Positions 34,946-46,418 of a stretch of 64,000 nucleotides of DNA are shown here, in pieces (the first letter of the stretch is position 1; each line of letters starts with the position of its first letter). The position numbers and the translations under genes were made by a program. Origin of the DNA: Sorex araneus (taxonomy: Eukaryota; Chordata; Mammalia; Eulipotyphla; Soricidae); assembly GCF_027595985.1 (NCBI RefSeq), contig NC_073303.1, positions 101,758,320-101,822,319 of the forward strand. The letters run 5' to 3'. Below the pieces are notes generated by a model. That model had not been told where the DNA came from. It was given only the letters and a program-made list of their open reading frames with translations, and made no database searches.

Positions 34946-35421
34946 GCCTACTTTATTGAAGAAGAGGGAGGTTGAAGCTAAGTTTCTACTCCTGCATTTC
35001 TGCAATCAAGCAGATGCATTGACTGCATTGTCTTCTCTGCATCCATGGTTGCAGAATTTCTAGAACCTAATTACTAGTCTTACGGGTTTTAAGCTACAAT
35101 CTATAGACCATCCGTTCTGTTGGGGGTGAGAAGAGCAGGACCTGTATTGTTCTGGACTTAGCAGGTGTAGTTAGTTTCTGATCTTGGAAGCTGTTTGTGA
35201 CCATGGCAGAATGCTTCTGAACTATAGAGGTCCTAATATGAAAGAGATAGCAGTTCTGGATGATGGCTTTCAAAATCTCTGGTCTCTTTCTTCAGTACTT
35301 TCCCATAATGATTCAGTAATCTTCATATCCTAAAGTGTTCCCCTTCTTACTTAAATCACCCTGGGAAACTTAAAGCACTTTCATTAGATATTGCTGTTTT
35401 TTTTTCATAATCTGTACTATT
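34946..35421. other. Unique or unassigned sequence
   Basis: No gene. Positions 35,085-35,290 may be an old minus-strand L1 UTR remnant, but the match is weak. Confidence 0.3.
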
Positions 35422-35439
35422 AAAAACATTGGGCATGTT

Positions 35440-35650
35440 GGGGCTGGAGCAATAGCACAGTGGGTAGGGCATTTGCCTTGCACCCGGCTGACCCAGGTTT
35501 GATTCCCAGCATCCCATATGGTCCCCCGAGCACCGCCAGGACTAATTCCTGAGTGCAGAGCCAGGAGTAACCCCTGTGTGTCGCCGGGTGTGACACACAC
35601 AAAAAATAAATAAATAAAAATAAAACCTACTCACTGAAAATTAAAAATAA
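35440..35650 (+). mobile_element. SINE-A with 18-bp TSD
   Basis: gggctggagcaatagcacag to gccgggtgtgacacacac with an A-rich tail. aaaaacattgggcatgtt is repeated at 35,422-35,439 and 35,651-35,668: a young insertion. Confidence 0.96.
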
Positions 35651-35825
35651 AAAAACATTGGGCATGTTTTCTATTGGCTATATGAAAATTTCTCTGGATA
35701 TAAAGGTTCTCAGTGTTACTAAACTTTGACAAACAGGACTTTTTTTCATCTCATATTCCTCTTTTGAGTATGAATTTCCATTTTGCTTTATCTTCACCAA
35801 CTCTTGAAATTGTCCTATATTTTGC

Positions 35826-36075
35826 CAGTGTGTTAGCACAGCAGATAGAAAGGATGTTTGCCTTGCATGCGACCGACCTGGGTTCAATTCCTCTATCCCT
35901 CTCAGAGATTCCAGCAAGCTACCAAAAGTATCCCACCTGCACGGCAGAGCCTGGCAAGTTACATGTGGCATATTCGATATGCTATAAGCAGTAACAACAA
36001 GTTTCATAATGGAGACATTACTGGTGCCTTTTCAAGCAAAAATCGATGAACAAGGGTAGGACAGTGCCATAGTGC
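35826..36075 (+). mobile_element. SINE-B
   Basis: gtgttagcacagcagataga, gggttcaattcctctatccc, gcctggcaagttacatgtgg, atatgctataagcagtaaca and the RTE-like end ggagacattactggtgcc ... aatcgatgaacaagggtagg. Confidence 0.88.
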
Positions 36076-36744
36076 TACAGTGTTTTATAGTCTCACCATT
36101 TTTAGCAGCTAGTCCTTTACCTTTTACAATGTACCTCAATTATTCAGAATTTGAAATTTTTTTAAGATTATTTGGAGCTGCTGACCCATGATGATATTAG
36201 AAAAGTCTCATAAAGAGTTAGGAGTTCAAAAGTGACTAGTGTCTGGTTTTAGTCACTTGTGTGTAAATAACTTTGTGTCTCTTTTTAGCCAAATTTTCTA
36301 ACTGTCATTTTTCTAAAGATTTAATTTCCCATTTGGATATGCCAAAAGAATGCACAAGACATATACTAACCATTTCCAATCTTTGTATCACTTCTCAAGC
36401 TGTATTCTAGAGAGTTATCTAATCAACCTATCTTAAATCATATATATAATAATATTGGGTCAGAGAGGGTGAGTAACATGATTGATAATTCCACAAAGAT
36501 AACATCAGTGGAAGAGAATCTTATATTTATTCACATTTGATGAAGATTGCATTGGTTTCTTTTTAAAATATATGTTACCATTCCACCCATCATCAAAGGA
36601 CAAGTACCCTACACCATAGTCTATTGAATTCTTCCTCCCTATTCAGTTCCTCCTTGATATTCAAGAGGAGTAGGTCTTCAGATATGGATAGAATAGGTAT
36701 CAGGCAAAAACAATGTGTACCCTATTATACCCTATAAGGATATA
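36076..36744. other. Unique sequence
   Basis: Nothing firm. A weak MIR-like word (gggtcagagagggtgagtaa) lies near 36,460. Confidence 0.3.
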
Positions 36745-36761
36745 AAGGATACTGATTTCTT

Positions 36762-37340
36762 TTTTATTTCATTTTTAAATTTTATTTTTATAAGGTTGTT
36801 CACATTAAATTGATTACACTCAATATCTCAACACCAATCCCACCACCATTATACCTTCCCACCACCATTATTTGGAATTTTCCCACCACCATTCAAGTCT
36901 TCCTGCCACAGGTAGATGCTAGATATTTTTTTTTTTATTGCTGATCCTGGAATTCTAAAATTGCAGATGGTTGGAGTTCAGAGACATCTCTGTAGGGAGC
37001 TAATCTTTTTTGACATTCACTTGTGAATCTCTGGGTCAAGCCCCATGATGCCCTTAAATATGGCCCAGAGGCAGTTCATGGGCATGACAGTCAGGACCCT
37101 GAAGGGGCAGGGAGACCGGAGGGACATTGATACCACACACATTGACACCACAATGTGGCCTGGAGTCTTCAGTCCTGGTTCCCTACCTGGGTTTTTCTTC
37201 TGGAAGCTTGTGGCCACCAGGGTTCATGTGGAGTGGGTGGAGATGGACACCCACTGAGGGGCTCCAGTGAAATTGGCTCTGCACAGGGTCTGGAGAAACC
37301 TTCCATGAGTCGCTGTCTTCTGGGATTCACTGCTGCGTCC
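36762..37340 (-). mobile_element. Tail-B retroposon with 17-bp TSD
   Basis: 579-bp insertion. Its 3' end (left) is T-rich in plus orientation, matching ...aaccttataaaaataaaat on its own strand, with ggtggtgggaaggtataat as in other tail-B copies. The 5' part, 37,000-37,340, is GC-richer and matches nothing else in the window; a 66-codon frame (37,017-37,217) is not recognised. aaggatactgatttctt is repeated at 36,745-36,761 and 37,341-37,357. Confidence 0.88.
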
Positions 37341-37357
37341 AAGGATACTGATTTCTT

Positions 37358-38382
37358 AACTATAGCACCAGTGAGTTTGGTCTAAAAACATAACAAAACA
37401 AGATCAATACTTTATTCCATATGGATCAAGGTCAACATAAGGCAATATTCAGGTAACTCTGGAGTTTGAGAGGGGAGATATTCCAGGCAAAGAGAACATA
37501 CCTGGAAAAAAAAGAACTATAATAAGAAAATTCACTGCAGGAAATTTCTAAAAGTTTAATATGGCAGGCATGTAACTTAAAAAAAAATTGATGGGAACCA
37601 TAGGATAAAATTGGTTTGTCCTTTCTGCCTTGCCACAGGGAGCTTAGGTTTATTGTTACTCCCATCACAGTGCTCCCACTCCTCTGTGTTTATTTGTAAA
37701 CTCTTTCTTTGTGCTCTGTTAACTTGTAAATATTGTTTTTCTCTTCTCCTTAGGTCCTTTGCATAGTTAATTCAGAACAATGTCCTTTTTGTATGGACAC
37801 AAGAAAAGACAGTTAATGCTATGCTTTGGTAACTTGGAGTTAACTAACTCTGAATGATATTTACCTCCGGGACATCTGTTCTTTCAACTGAAGCCCTAGT
37901 TGCCCTTACTTCCTAGCACCCCAAACGTGGGGTCTTGACAAGGGACTGGATGGACCCTGGGTAAGCAGTGAGCTATATGCTACCCTGGCATCGAGATGGA
38001 CATGGCCAAAGTGCCATAATGCTTAACTATAAGTTAAGAGCACGGTCATGGACAAATTCTGTCATGATCCAAAAAGTAATAACTGAATTGGGGCCCTGCT
38101 AGGGTTAGGAAAGATTAATCTAGCCTGAGCACTATAGTCTGAATCTATGACGAGATGTCCCCAGGAGAGCCACCTTACAAACCCAATGTATTTCTTACTG
38201 TGTCCATACAGAATAACTAATATGAAGAAGTAGAATTAAGATGTTAATTAAGTTATTGGACTAAGGAAAGAAAAGATACACCTTAAGTGGTATTTTGCCT
38301 GTGAGCAAAGGAAGGGCTTTCTTATGTTGATTTTGCTACCAACAGGGTGTGCTGACTACCCCTAATATGGAGAGAGGTGAGA

Positions 38383-38383
<1 letters not shown>
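37358..38383. other. Unassigned region, possible LTR remnant
   Basis: No gene. The stretch 37,640-38,350 has a texture (direct short echoes, caaacgtggggtcttgacaa, ataatgcttaactataag) that could be an old solo LTR or other repeat. No TG...CA ends or TSD could be defined. Confidence 0.25.

Positions 38384-38385
<2 letters not shown>

Positions 38386-38426
<41 letters not shown>
38386..38426. repeat. (GA)n microsatellite
   Basis: About 20 dimers. Confidence 0.96.
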
Positions 38427-38429
<3 letters not shown>

Positions 38430-38740
38430 AAGAAGACGGATAGAAATTAGTCAAAAATTTTGAAAATACGGTTTGTTTCAAATGTCACGTACTTGTCCAG
38501 AATACATACTGACTTCTGTTTCAGGACACATCAGTATCTTACAAATACATACTCTTGGAAAGATTAATTGGTTATAAAACATTTGATCAATTAACCTCTG
38601 TTTCAAAGCAGCTTTTTTCTGCCATGTGCCAGTTAAACTTAATCAATTTTAAGTTTTTTACTTGTGGAACAGTAACTAAATGACACAGACCATATCTTCA
38701 TTTAAAACAAGCAAACAATGCCAGTACGAAAACTTGTTAT
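38427..38740. other. Unique sequence
   Basis: Nothing recognised. Confidence 0.35.
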
Positions 38741-38878
38741 AGCACTGTAGCACTGCCATCCTGTTATTCATCAATTTGCTTGAGCAGGCACCAGTAATGT
38801 CTCCATTGTGAAACTTGTTATTACTGTTTTGGGCATATCGAATACACCATGGGTATCTTGCCAGTCTCTGCTGTACAG
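38741..38878 (-). mobile_element. SINE-B 3' part
   Basis: RTE-like end (gagcaggcaccagtaatgtc complement) plus the atatcgaatacaccatggg and cttgccagtctctgctg middle; the tRNA head is missing. Confidence 0.85.
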
Positions 38879-39006
38879 GATTTTTTGGTTTGTTTTGTTT
38901 CGTTTTGTGTTTTTATGAGTGCTCATCTGCATAACACTTTGATTTATTTTTTACTATTTTGCTTTGTATTTTGGGAACACACTTTACTATGCTTATGGCT
39001 TACTTA

Positions 39007-39554
39007 CAAGAGAGTCTCTTGCCCGCACGCCTGGCTGTCTTCCCCAGGGCCCCTCAGACGGGATGGGCTCCAGCTTCCCTCCCTGCCCCAAGCAGAGCTC
39101 CCAGCGGCTGAAGACCGCGGGAACCCAGTCACAGCCATGCTCAAGGCCCCTCTCCACACGTTCGGACAAGCCTCACTCATGAAGGTACCAGCAGAGTAAC
39201 CCAGGTGTGTGTAATCCCATCAACGGCAACATCCAGAGACTTAAAAGCAAGCTCCTAGAAGCGATATCTTATAGCCTACTTCTTCTCTCTGGGAGAAACT
39301 CGCAAGCTACTGAGAGCTTCCTGCCCACATGGAACAGCCTCGCAAGCTTCCCATGGTGTATCCATATGCCAATGCCAGTAACCAGCTGAATCTCATTCCC
39401 CTGACCCTGAAGGAGCCTCCAATGCGGCATCATTGGGAAGGCCGAGAAGAGAGAGGCTTCTAAGATCTCGGGGATAGGATGAATGTAGAGGTTACTGAGA
39501 CCACTTGAGCCACTCGACGATCAACAGGATTTCATGATCATGATCGTGATTATG
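39007..39554 (+). mobile_element. Composite RTE-tailed non-autonomous element, 12-bp TSD
   Basis: 548 bp, no coding. 5' module: gagtctcttgcccgcacgcc, ctggctgtcttccccaggg, ggaacccagtcacagccatg, then catcaacggcaacatccag. Middle related to SINE-B: tctgggagaaactcgcaag, cctcgcaagcttcccatgg, plus a segment absent from SINE-B (ctgaccctgaaggagcctcc ... gcggcatcattgggaag). 3' end: gaatgtagaggttactgaga ... cgatcaacaggatttcatg, a diverged RTE terminus with a catgatcatgat-type tail. atggcttactta flanks it at 38,995-39,006 and 39,555-39,566. It has no tRNA head, so it is not simply a long SINE-B. Confidence 0.85.
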
Positions 39555-39566
39555 ATGGCTTACTTA

Positions 39567-40382
39567 TAGCTCTGTAGTGGGGAGCAGGGGAAGGGGTATT
39601 AGCTCAATCAGTTATCTCAACTTAATTATTATTACTATTTTTAGCAGAAAGACCTGGGCTTAAAATTAAGATGTTGGGCTCCAACTCCAATTGTTGGCAA
39701 TTGACAATAGTTGAAAATATAAAAGATGCCTAGGTGCCTACGAATCCTTTATGAATATTAATTACTAGCCATAGAATGAGAGATGTAAATAGCCAAGTAA
39801 GGGACTAAAGCTTTCCTAGGAATTAGTGTCATGACGAGGACTAATAGCTTGAGTAAATAGCCAAGGGCTTTCAGCACCAGCTCAATTGAGTCTTTGTGAA
39901 ATGTGTAAATCTCAAGTCATCATTATGCTCTCAAGAACTACAAATGAAGATTCATAGATGCATGAATTTCCTCTTCTTTGGATCTGAGACTTATATGACT
40001 TACTAAAAGTCTGCATTCAATGAAACTGTCATTTACAGAATTATAAATCACAGCACCTCAATAAAAAAGTAATTTAAAAAAATCAAACGTTCTTACTACA
40101 TCAGTTTTTTTTTAAATGGCAAGGTTCAAGAACAAATGTCACTGATAGTTAAATAAGGGATTAGGAATAGAAAAACATTATTTTACAATTATCTTATAAT
40201 CATCTAGTTTAGGATCCACCAATAGAAATATCCCTGATGAAATTATATTGAAAGTAACCTCAATTTGCTCATTTGTAATTTGACTATATTATATAAAAAT
40301 TTTTCATTCATGTAGTTTGTTGTAAAATCATTCAGTTTAATGTAAATGTTAAACTGAGCTACAGTCAATTATTAACAGAGTC
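39567..40382. other. Unique AT-rich sequence
   Basis: Nothing recognised. Confidence 0.35.
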
Positions 40383-40396
40383 CATGAGTAAATCTT

Positions 40397-40618
40397 TTTA
40401 TTATTTTTTATTGAATCACCATGAGCTACAGTTACAAAGCTTGCATATTTGAGTTTCAGTCATACAATGATCAAACACCCATCCCTCCACCAGTGTACAT
40501 TTTCCACCACCAATGTCCCCAGTATCCCTCCCTCTTAACACCTATCCCACCCCTTCCCCTGCGTCTATGACAATTTCCCTCTTACTCTCCCTCTACTTAT
40601 GGCATTATGGTTTGCAAT
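40397..40618 (-). mobile_element. L1 3' UTR end with 14-bp TSD
   Basis: tttattgaatcaccatgagc, cacccatccctccaccagtg, cattatggtttgcaat. Flanks catgagtaaatctt (40,383-40,396) and catgaataaatctt (40,619-40,632) differ by one base. Confidence 0.9.
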
Positions 40619-40632
40619 CATGAATAAATCTT

Positions 40633-41265
40633 GATGTCAGAGCACTCTGATTTTAAAGTCATGACTGTAATTCACATATTCATTGAATCACACTTTAATA
40701 AACGTGTATTATGGTTCCACTATGTTGTTGGCACCAGCTAAATTGATAAAAAGGCATGAACAAGACAGACATGACAAGGACACATATACTCAACTTCAAC
40801 TAATGCAGTATGCATCATCTTATCTTATGTGAGGATTCACGAAAGACTCCTAAATGTCACATTTTATTTAATTTCTACTTGCAATATAATTCAAAACCAG
40901 TTTAGTAAAAGTGTCAGGAAAGAGGGGTGTCTTTAATAGAGGGTTACCATATTTGAAGACCCATGTGAGATACAAGGCAAGGAAGGAAAAGGAGCAGGAA
41001 CAAAACAGAAAGACACAGATGTGTAGATACAGAGATCTAGACTGAGGTCCATATTGCAATAGCTGTTAAGGAGAGAAGACCGGCAGAAGGAGGTGGAGCT
41101 GGAGAGGAAGTCACGGAGGAAGTAAGACTGAAAAGCTAAGTTGTGGAACCTGGAACTCACCCTATGTTCACTGAAAAATCTTGTGAAAGAATTTTAATAG
41201 TGCTTTGGCAAAGATAAAGGTTGATACAGAAGAGTCCAGGATAGTGGGTTAAAGAGTTATTTTTG
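40633..41265. other. Mostly unique; L2-like scrap at left
   Basis: 40,673-40,775 (ttcattgaatcacactttaa; gttccactatgttgttggc; ggcatgaacaagacagacat) is a weak L2-type 3' end. No gene. Confidence 0.35.
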
Positions 41266-41472
41266 GTATATGATGGTCAAAACTATTAAGTATATGATAT
41301 ATTTAGTATATGTGCTTTCTGCTATGCTCTAAAGCTTGAGCCACATCCTACCTAGGTCGTTATTTCTGAAGAAAAAAAAATTGCATAACCTTATGTAGTT
41401 GGAAAATCACAAATAAAATGAACCTAGATATTTTTGATTATTAATGAGCTTTTTTAGATCACATTCTTTATT

Positions 41473-41501
41473 TTATTATTATTATTATTATTATTATTTT
41501 G
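41473..41501. repeat. (ATT)n microsatellite
   Basis: Nine triplets in the position of the SINE A-tail, minus strand. Confidence 0.93.
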
Positions 41502-41667
41502 CTTTTTGGGACACTCCCGGCACTGCACAGGCTTAACTCCTGGCTCATGTACTCAGGAATTACTCCTGGCGGTGCTCAGGAGACCATATGGGATGCTGGG
41601 AATCGAACCCAGGTCAGCCGCATACAAGGCAAGTGCCCTACCCGCTGTGCTATCGCTCCAGCCCCCG
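41476..41667 (-). mobile_element. SINE-A with 12-bp TSD
   Basis: Nearly consensus: gctttttgggacactcccgg, gctcaggagaccatatggg, gaatcgaacccaggtcagc, gctgtgctatcgctccagc. ttctttatttta at 41,464-41,475 and 41,668-41,679. Its tail has turned into (ATT)n. Confidence 0.95.
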
Positions 41668-42061
41668 TTCTTTATTTTAATACTTGAAGAATCTTTTTTC
41701 TAAATGATTTTCTTGATAATAGACCTTGAAACTCCAATCTTACTAGCAATAAACATGTGTCTCTAGGGTGAAAGAATGAATTCATGCTTATACAAGACTT
41801 TTTAACAATTTTGGTGTATTTTTGTTTAGCATTATTTAGGTTTTTCACATGATAGTATGATCAAGACCTTTGAGGAAGCATCCAATTCCTATCAGAAAAA
41901 AAAATCCCTCTTGTTCATTTTGTCCTTTGGGCTTTACAGTACTGACATTTAGTCCTGAAATATAAGATACTTGTGGAGTGTCTTCAAACCCAGAGTTGTA
42001 AGCAACAGTAGCTCAAGTAACTTTCAAGGTGGCTGGGCTGAGTTAATTTTTTTTCCAGCTG

Positions 42062-42330
42062 TGTCTTTTGGATTTTGGGGTGGTGCTCAGGGATTACTCC
42101 TGGTAGTACTAGGGAAGATCACAGAAGAACCTAGCAAGCTCCCCGTGGCATATTCCATATGCCAAATACAGTAACAATAACAGTCTTATTCCCCTGGCCC
42201 TAAAGAGAGTCTCCAGTCATTGGGAAAAACGAGTAAGGAGAGGCTGCTAAAATCTCAGGGCTGGGATGAATGAAGATGTTACTGGCGCCTACTTGAGTAA
42301 ATCGATTATCAACAGGATGACAGTGAAAGA
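42062..42330 (+). mobile_element. Composite / SINE-B-like element joined to SINE-A scrap
   Basis: Begins with an antisense SINE-A scrap (42,068-42,112: gctcagggattactcctgg), then the composite middle (agcaagctccccgtggcata, ccctggccctaaagagagtc, gtcattgggaaaaacgagta) and the RTE-like end (gaagatgttactggcgccta; cgattatcaacaggatgac). Confidence 0.8.
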
Positions 42331-42544
42331 TATTTAGTATATGATGGTCAAAACTATTAAGGATATTTAGGGTCGTCTCATGATGATCCTGATTGAACAT
42401 ATTTCTATTGGATAAGAATTGACACCCTCCAGGGCTGTGCACCCAGAAAACCGACCCAGAAAACTGCAAGACCCCTCATCTCGGCCAACGTGTTCCCTGA
42501 GCACCCAGGCCAGAGGGATTCCCAGCAAATTTTAGAACTGCATT

Positions 42545-44455
42545 AGAAAAGGGACTTTTATCCTGGAGGAAATGGAAACAAATTCCCTGCTCATGGATTT
42601 GGAGAATTAACATTGTCAAAATGGCAATACACCCAAAGCGTTATACAGATTCAATGCAATTCCTATAAAAGTACCCATGACATGCTTCAAAGACATTGAC
42701 CAAAAACTCCTAAAATTCATATGGAACAACAAGACCCACGAATAGCTAAAACAATTCTTGTGTGTGTTTGGGGGGGGAGGGAGATAGAAGGCATGACTTC
42801 CCCAAACTCAAACTATATTGCAAAGTGGTAAAAATTAAAACAGCATGGTATTGGAACAAAGAAAAATCCACAGTCCAATGGTATGGGGTTGAGTATCCTT
42901 ACACAGAGTCTCAAATATATGATTATCTAATCTTTGATAAGGGAGCAAGAAATATAAAGTGGAGCAAGGAAATCCTCTTTAACAAATGGTGCTGGCAAAA
43001 CTGGACAGCTACATGCAAAAAAATGTGCTCAGACCTCAACCTAACACCATGCACAAAAGTCAAATCAAAATGGATTAAGGATCTCAACATCAGACCAGAA
43101 TCCATAAGGTACATTGAAGAAAAGGTCAGGAAAACCCCCCATGACATTAAAGCTTAAGGTATCTTCAAAGATGAGATGCCACTGACCAAGCAAGTGGAAC
43201 CAGAGGTACATAAATGGGACTGTCTTAAACTAAGAAGCTTCTGTACCTCAAAAGAAACAGTGACCAGAATGCAAAGATAATATACAGAGTGGGAAAGGAT
43301 ATTCACCCTTCTGATAAGGGCTTAATATCAAGGCACTGGTTGAACTCTACAAGAAAAATATCATCCAATCCCATCAGAAAATGGGGCGATGAAATGAATA
43401 GAAACTTTCTCAAAGAAGAAATTCAAATGGACAAAAGGCTCATGGAAAAATGCTCTTCATCACTAATCATCAGGGAGATGCAGATCAAAGCAACTATGAG
43501 ATATCATCTCACACCACAGAGATTGGCACACATCCAAAAGAACAAAAGCAACTTGTGTTGGCATGGATATGGGATTCTCCTTCACTGCTGCTGGGAATGA
43601 TGACTGGTTCAGCCTTTTTGGAAAACAATATGGCCGTTTCTCAAAAAACTAGAAATTTAGTTCCCACTTGACCCAGCAATACCATTCCTGGGAATATATC
43701 ATGGAAATACAAAAAAAAAAAGTAGATATGACATCTACACTTGTATGCTTATTGCAGCACTATTTACAATAGCCAGAATCTGGAAAAAAGACTCAAGTGC
43801 CCAAGAACAGATGACCGGTTAAAGAAACTTTGGTATATCTACACAATGGAATACTAAGCAGCTGTTAGAAAAGATGAAACCATGAAATTTGCATATAAAT
43901 GGATCAACATGGAGAGTATCATGTTAAGTGAAATCAGTCAGAGAGGGACATAGAATGACTGCAGTCATTTGTGGAATATAAAGTAGCATAATGAGAGACT
44001 AACTCCCAAGAGATAAGGGCCAGGAGTATCACTCCACAGTTTGGAAGTCGGCCTCACACGCTGGGAGAAAATGCAGCTGGGATAGAGAAGGGACCACTAA
44101 GTAAATGATGCTTGGAGGGCTTGCTCGGGATGGGAGATATGTGCTAAAAGTAGACTATGGACCGAACATGATGACCGCTTAGAACCTGTATTGCAAACCA
44201 TAACACCCAAAAGGAGAGAGAAAGAGAGAATGTGCCTGCCACAGAGGCAGGGGTGAGAAGGGGTGGGGGTGGCGGGAGAGATTCTGGAAACAACTGACGG
44301 TGAAGAATGGGCACTGGTGGAGGGATGGGTACTCCATTATTGTAAGACTGAAAAGTAATCACAAGAGTGTGTAAGTCTGTAACTGAATCTCACAGTCATT
44401 CATTAAAATAAGTAAATAAATAAACATCATGCAAAAATAATAACAAATAAAATAA
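42545..44455 (+). mobile_element. L1, 5'-truncated, 1.9 kb
   Basis: 3' part of ORF2 plus the full 3' UTR. Coding order: LKLYCKVVKIKTAWYWNKEK and FDKGARNIKWSKEILFNK (42,797-42,990), [16 protein letters not shown] (43,083-43,130), then [15 protein letters not shown]-type residues and the final ORF2 codons near 43,850-43,950. Several frameshifts and stops. The UTR runs from aaactaactcccaag-like sequence to cattcattaaaataag, then a long A-rich tail. Same family as the L1 at 18,577-24,559. Confidence 0.93.
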
Positions 44456-44794
44456 AATGGTAGTTGGAAAAAAAATTGACTCACCATTGGCAAAAGGCGC
44501 TGACCTTTCAAAGACCTTCCTTATCTTAACTATCTTAGCAGGAAACAAATGATATCGGTTGTATGGCCTATCACAATGGTTACCCCAGAGCAAGAGTCAT
44601 CTGGGTGTTTCTTTTCTATGTGGGCTGCAGCTATCCTGTTCTATAAACTCATGACAGTGGCTCTGGAGACAGAAATCCTATCACTTGGCGGAGCAGAGGT
44701 TCAAGAGAGGTAGTTGCTCTACATCAGGCTTCCCAAAGCCTGAACGAACCTTAGAACTCTACCATGCCCTCTTCTTTCTGTCAGAGAAAATATG
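44456..44794. other. Unique sequence
   Basis: Nothing recognised. Confidence 0.3.
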
Positions 44795-45900
44795 CATAAG
44801 GTAATACTTGCCTATTTAAGTACACAGCTCTGTGCCAGTGTCCATTCACCATAATGTCTTCAAGATTCATCCATGGTTCATAGGGTAATGCCAAATTTTC
44901 TTTCCTCGGTGAGACTTAATAATATTCCATTCTATGGAGGGGAGATTGGAATAAACTGCAATTGATACCAACCAGCCTGGCCCTCGTTCCTTCCTTTACC
45001 TGCCCATTGCCATTGGCCTCCCTCGGGTGGGGGAAGTGGACACCACCGAACATGGACGGTGAGAGAGATAGAGCGCTGCTGCCTTTTAGTATATACACAT
45101 GGGATGATACGAACTGAATTCATACCTACCCTTTGTACTATCACTCCAGCCTCCAACAATGAACTCTTACAATAATTCTGAATTCAGTAGTTTTTCTCAA
45201 TTGACTTATTTTTATTTACATATGATATTTCTGATATTTGATGTTGTTATCATGTGTTTTCCTGACTTTTATGAATCAATACATTATATATTTTTAATAC
45301 ATTATATTTTTTAAGGAAATCTAAATTTTATTTAATAAAATTAATATCTTTATCTTTTTCTCTTCAAAAAAAATAATAATATTCCATTCTAATGTTTACC
45401 ACAATTCATCTATCAATACATCATTCATAAACTCACCAGCTTCTATCCTTTAGCAGTTGTGGATAGTGCTGCTATGGATAAATGCACACCATTTATGTTT
45501 GAGACCCTGATTTCAATTATTTTGGCTTTCTAATTTCTCCACATTTTCACCAACACTTATAATTTTTCTTTTACTTATTTTTCATAATAATGAGTCTAAT
45601 AGGAACTGGAATCTCAGTTTAGATTTCACTTACAATTTAAGCATCTTTTCTTGTATTTACTGACCATTTGTACATCTTCCTTAGAGACTGAAATTTTTGC
45701 CTCTTTGTTGTTGATATTAAGTTATAGGAGTTGATTAACTGTTAGGTTGTAGAAGTTATTTACCTACCCTGTATATTACTGCTTAATCAAATTTGTTACC
45801 TGATAGTATTTTCTCCCACTTGAAGGGTTGTTTCTTCACTGCTAATAACATCCTTTGATATGCAAACTTTTAAATATTGATGACATCTCTTATGTTTGCT
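44795..45900 (-). mobile_element. Old L1 ORF2 3' region, split by an insertion
   Basis: Reverse-strand old L1: left part 44,795-44,934 (caagattcatccatggttca, ataatattccattctatgg), right part 45,374-45,900 (gtggatagtgctgctatgg, cacattttcaccaacactta, gtatttactgaccatttgta, ttctcccacttgaaggg). Between them lies an insertion flanked by an 18-bp direct repeat. Confidence 0.75.
44935..45373. mobile_element. 439-bp insertion with 18-bp TSD inside the old L1
   Basis: taataatattccattcta occurs at 44,917-44,934 and 45,374-45,391. The insert holds a diverged antisense SINE-A (about 44,935-45,158, ending gtactatcactccagcctcc) and then 215 bp of AT-rich unknown sequence with a final A-run, so its own polarity is unclear. 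Confidence 0.7.
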
Positions 45901-45937
45901 GTACCTTTGGTATCATACCCAAGAAATCATTTCTGTA

Positions 45938-46155
45938 TATGTAGCACTGTAGTACTGTCATCCCGTTGTTCATCAATTTGCTCAAGCGGGCACCAGTAAC
46001 GTCTCCATTGTGAGACTTGTTACTGTTTTTGGCATATCAAATACGCCACGGGTAGCTTGCCAGGCTCTGCCGTGTGGGCAGGATACTCTCAGTATCTTGC
46101 TGTGCTCTCTGAGAGGGATGGAGGAACTGAACCCAGGTCGGCCGCCTGCAAGGCA
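45938..46155 (-). mobile_element. SINE-B, head truncated
   Basis: RTE-like end complement (gtcatcccgttgttcatcaa, ctcaagcgggcaccagtaac), atatcaaatacgccacggg, cttgccaggctctgccgtg, gagagggatggaggaactga and gaacccaggtcggccg; the tRNA A-box part is lost. Confidence 0.92.
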
Positions 46156-46418
46156 CAATTGGTTAAAACCATTTTGTTCTAAGTGTGAAAAAAAAAGGAA
46201 TAGAAGGTGTGATTCTGTCAACAGTGGAAGGGTGGAGTAATTTAGTTGGTCAGTTTAAATCTCTCCCATTGATAGGTAGCCAATCAAAATAGGTAACAGG
46301 ATAGCTGGGGGTGGGAGATAACTGCAGATTAAATCAAAGCCCATTGAAAAGGATCCAGTCAAAATAGATAGTGGGACAGCTGATGGTGAGAGATAACAGC
46401 AGATAAAAGGAAACCTTT

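Noticed and set aside
35370-35602. Recurrent peptides of the type LLLALHSGI and GPYGMLGIEPG in many frames
   Set aside because: These are antisense translations of SINE-A, recurring at 1,132, 26,472, 34,507, 35,370, 41,499, 46,255, 57,378 and 63,098.
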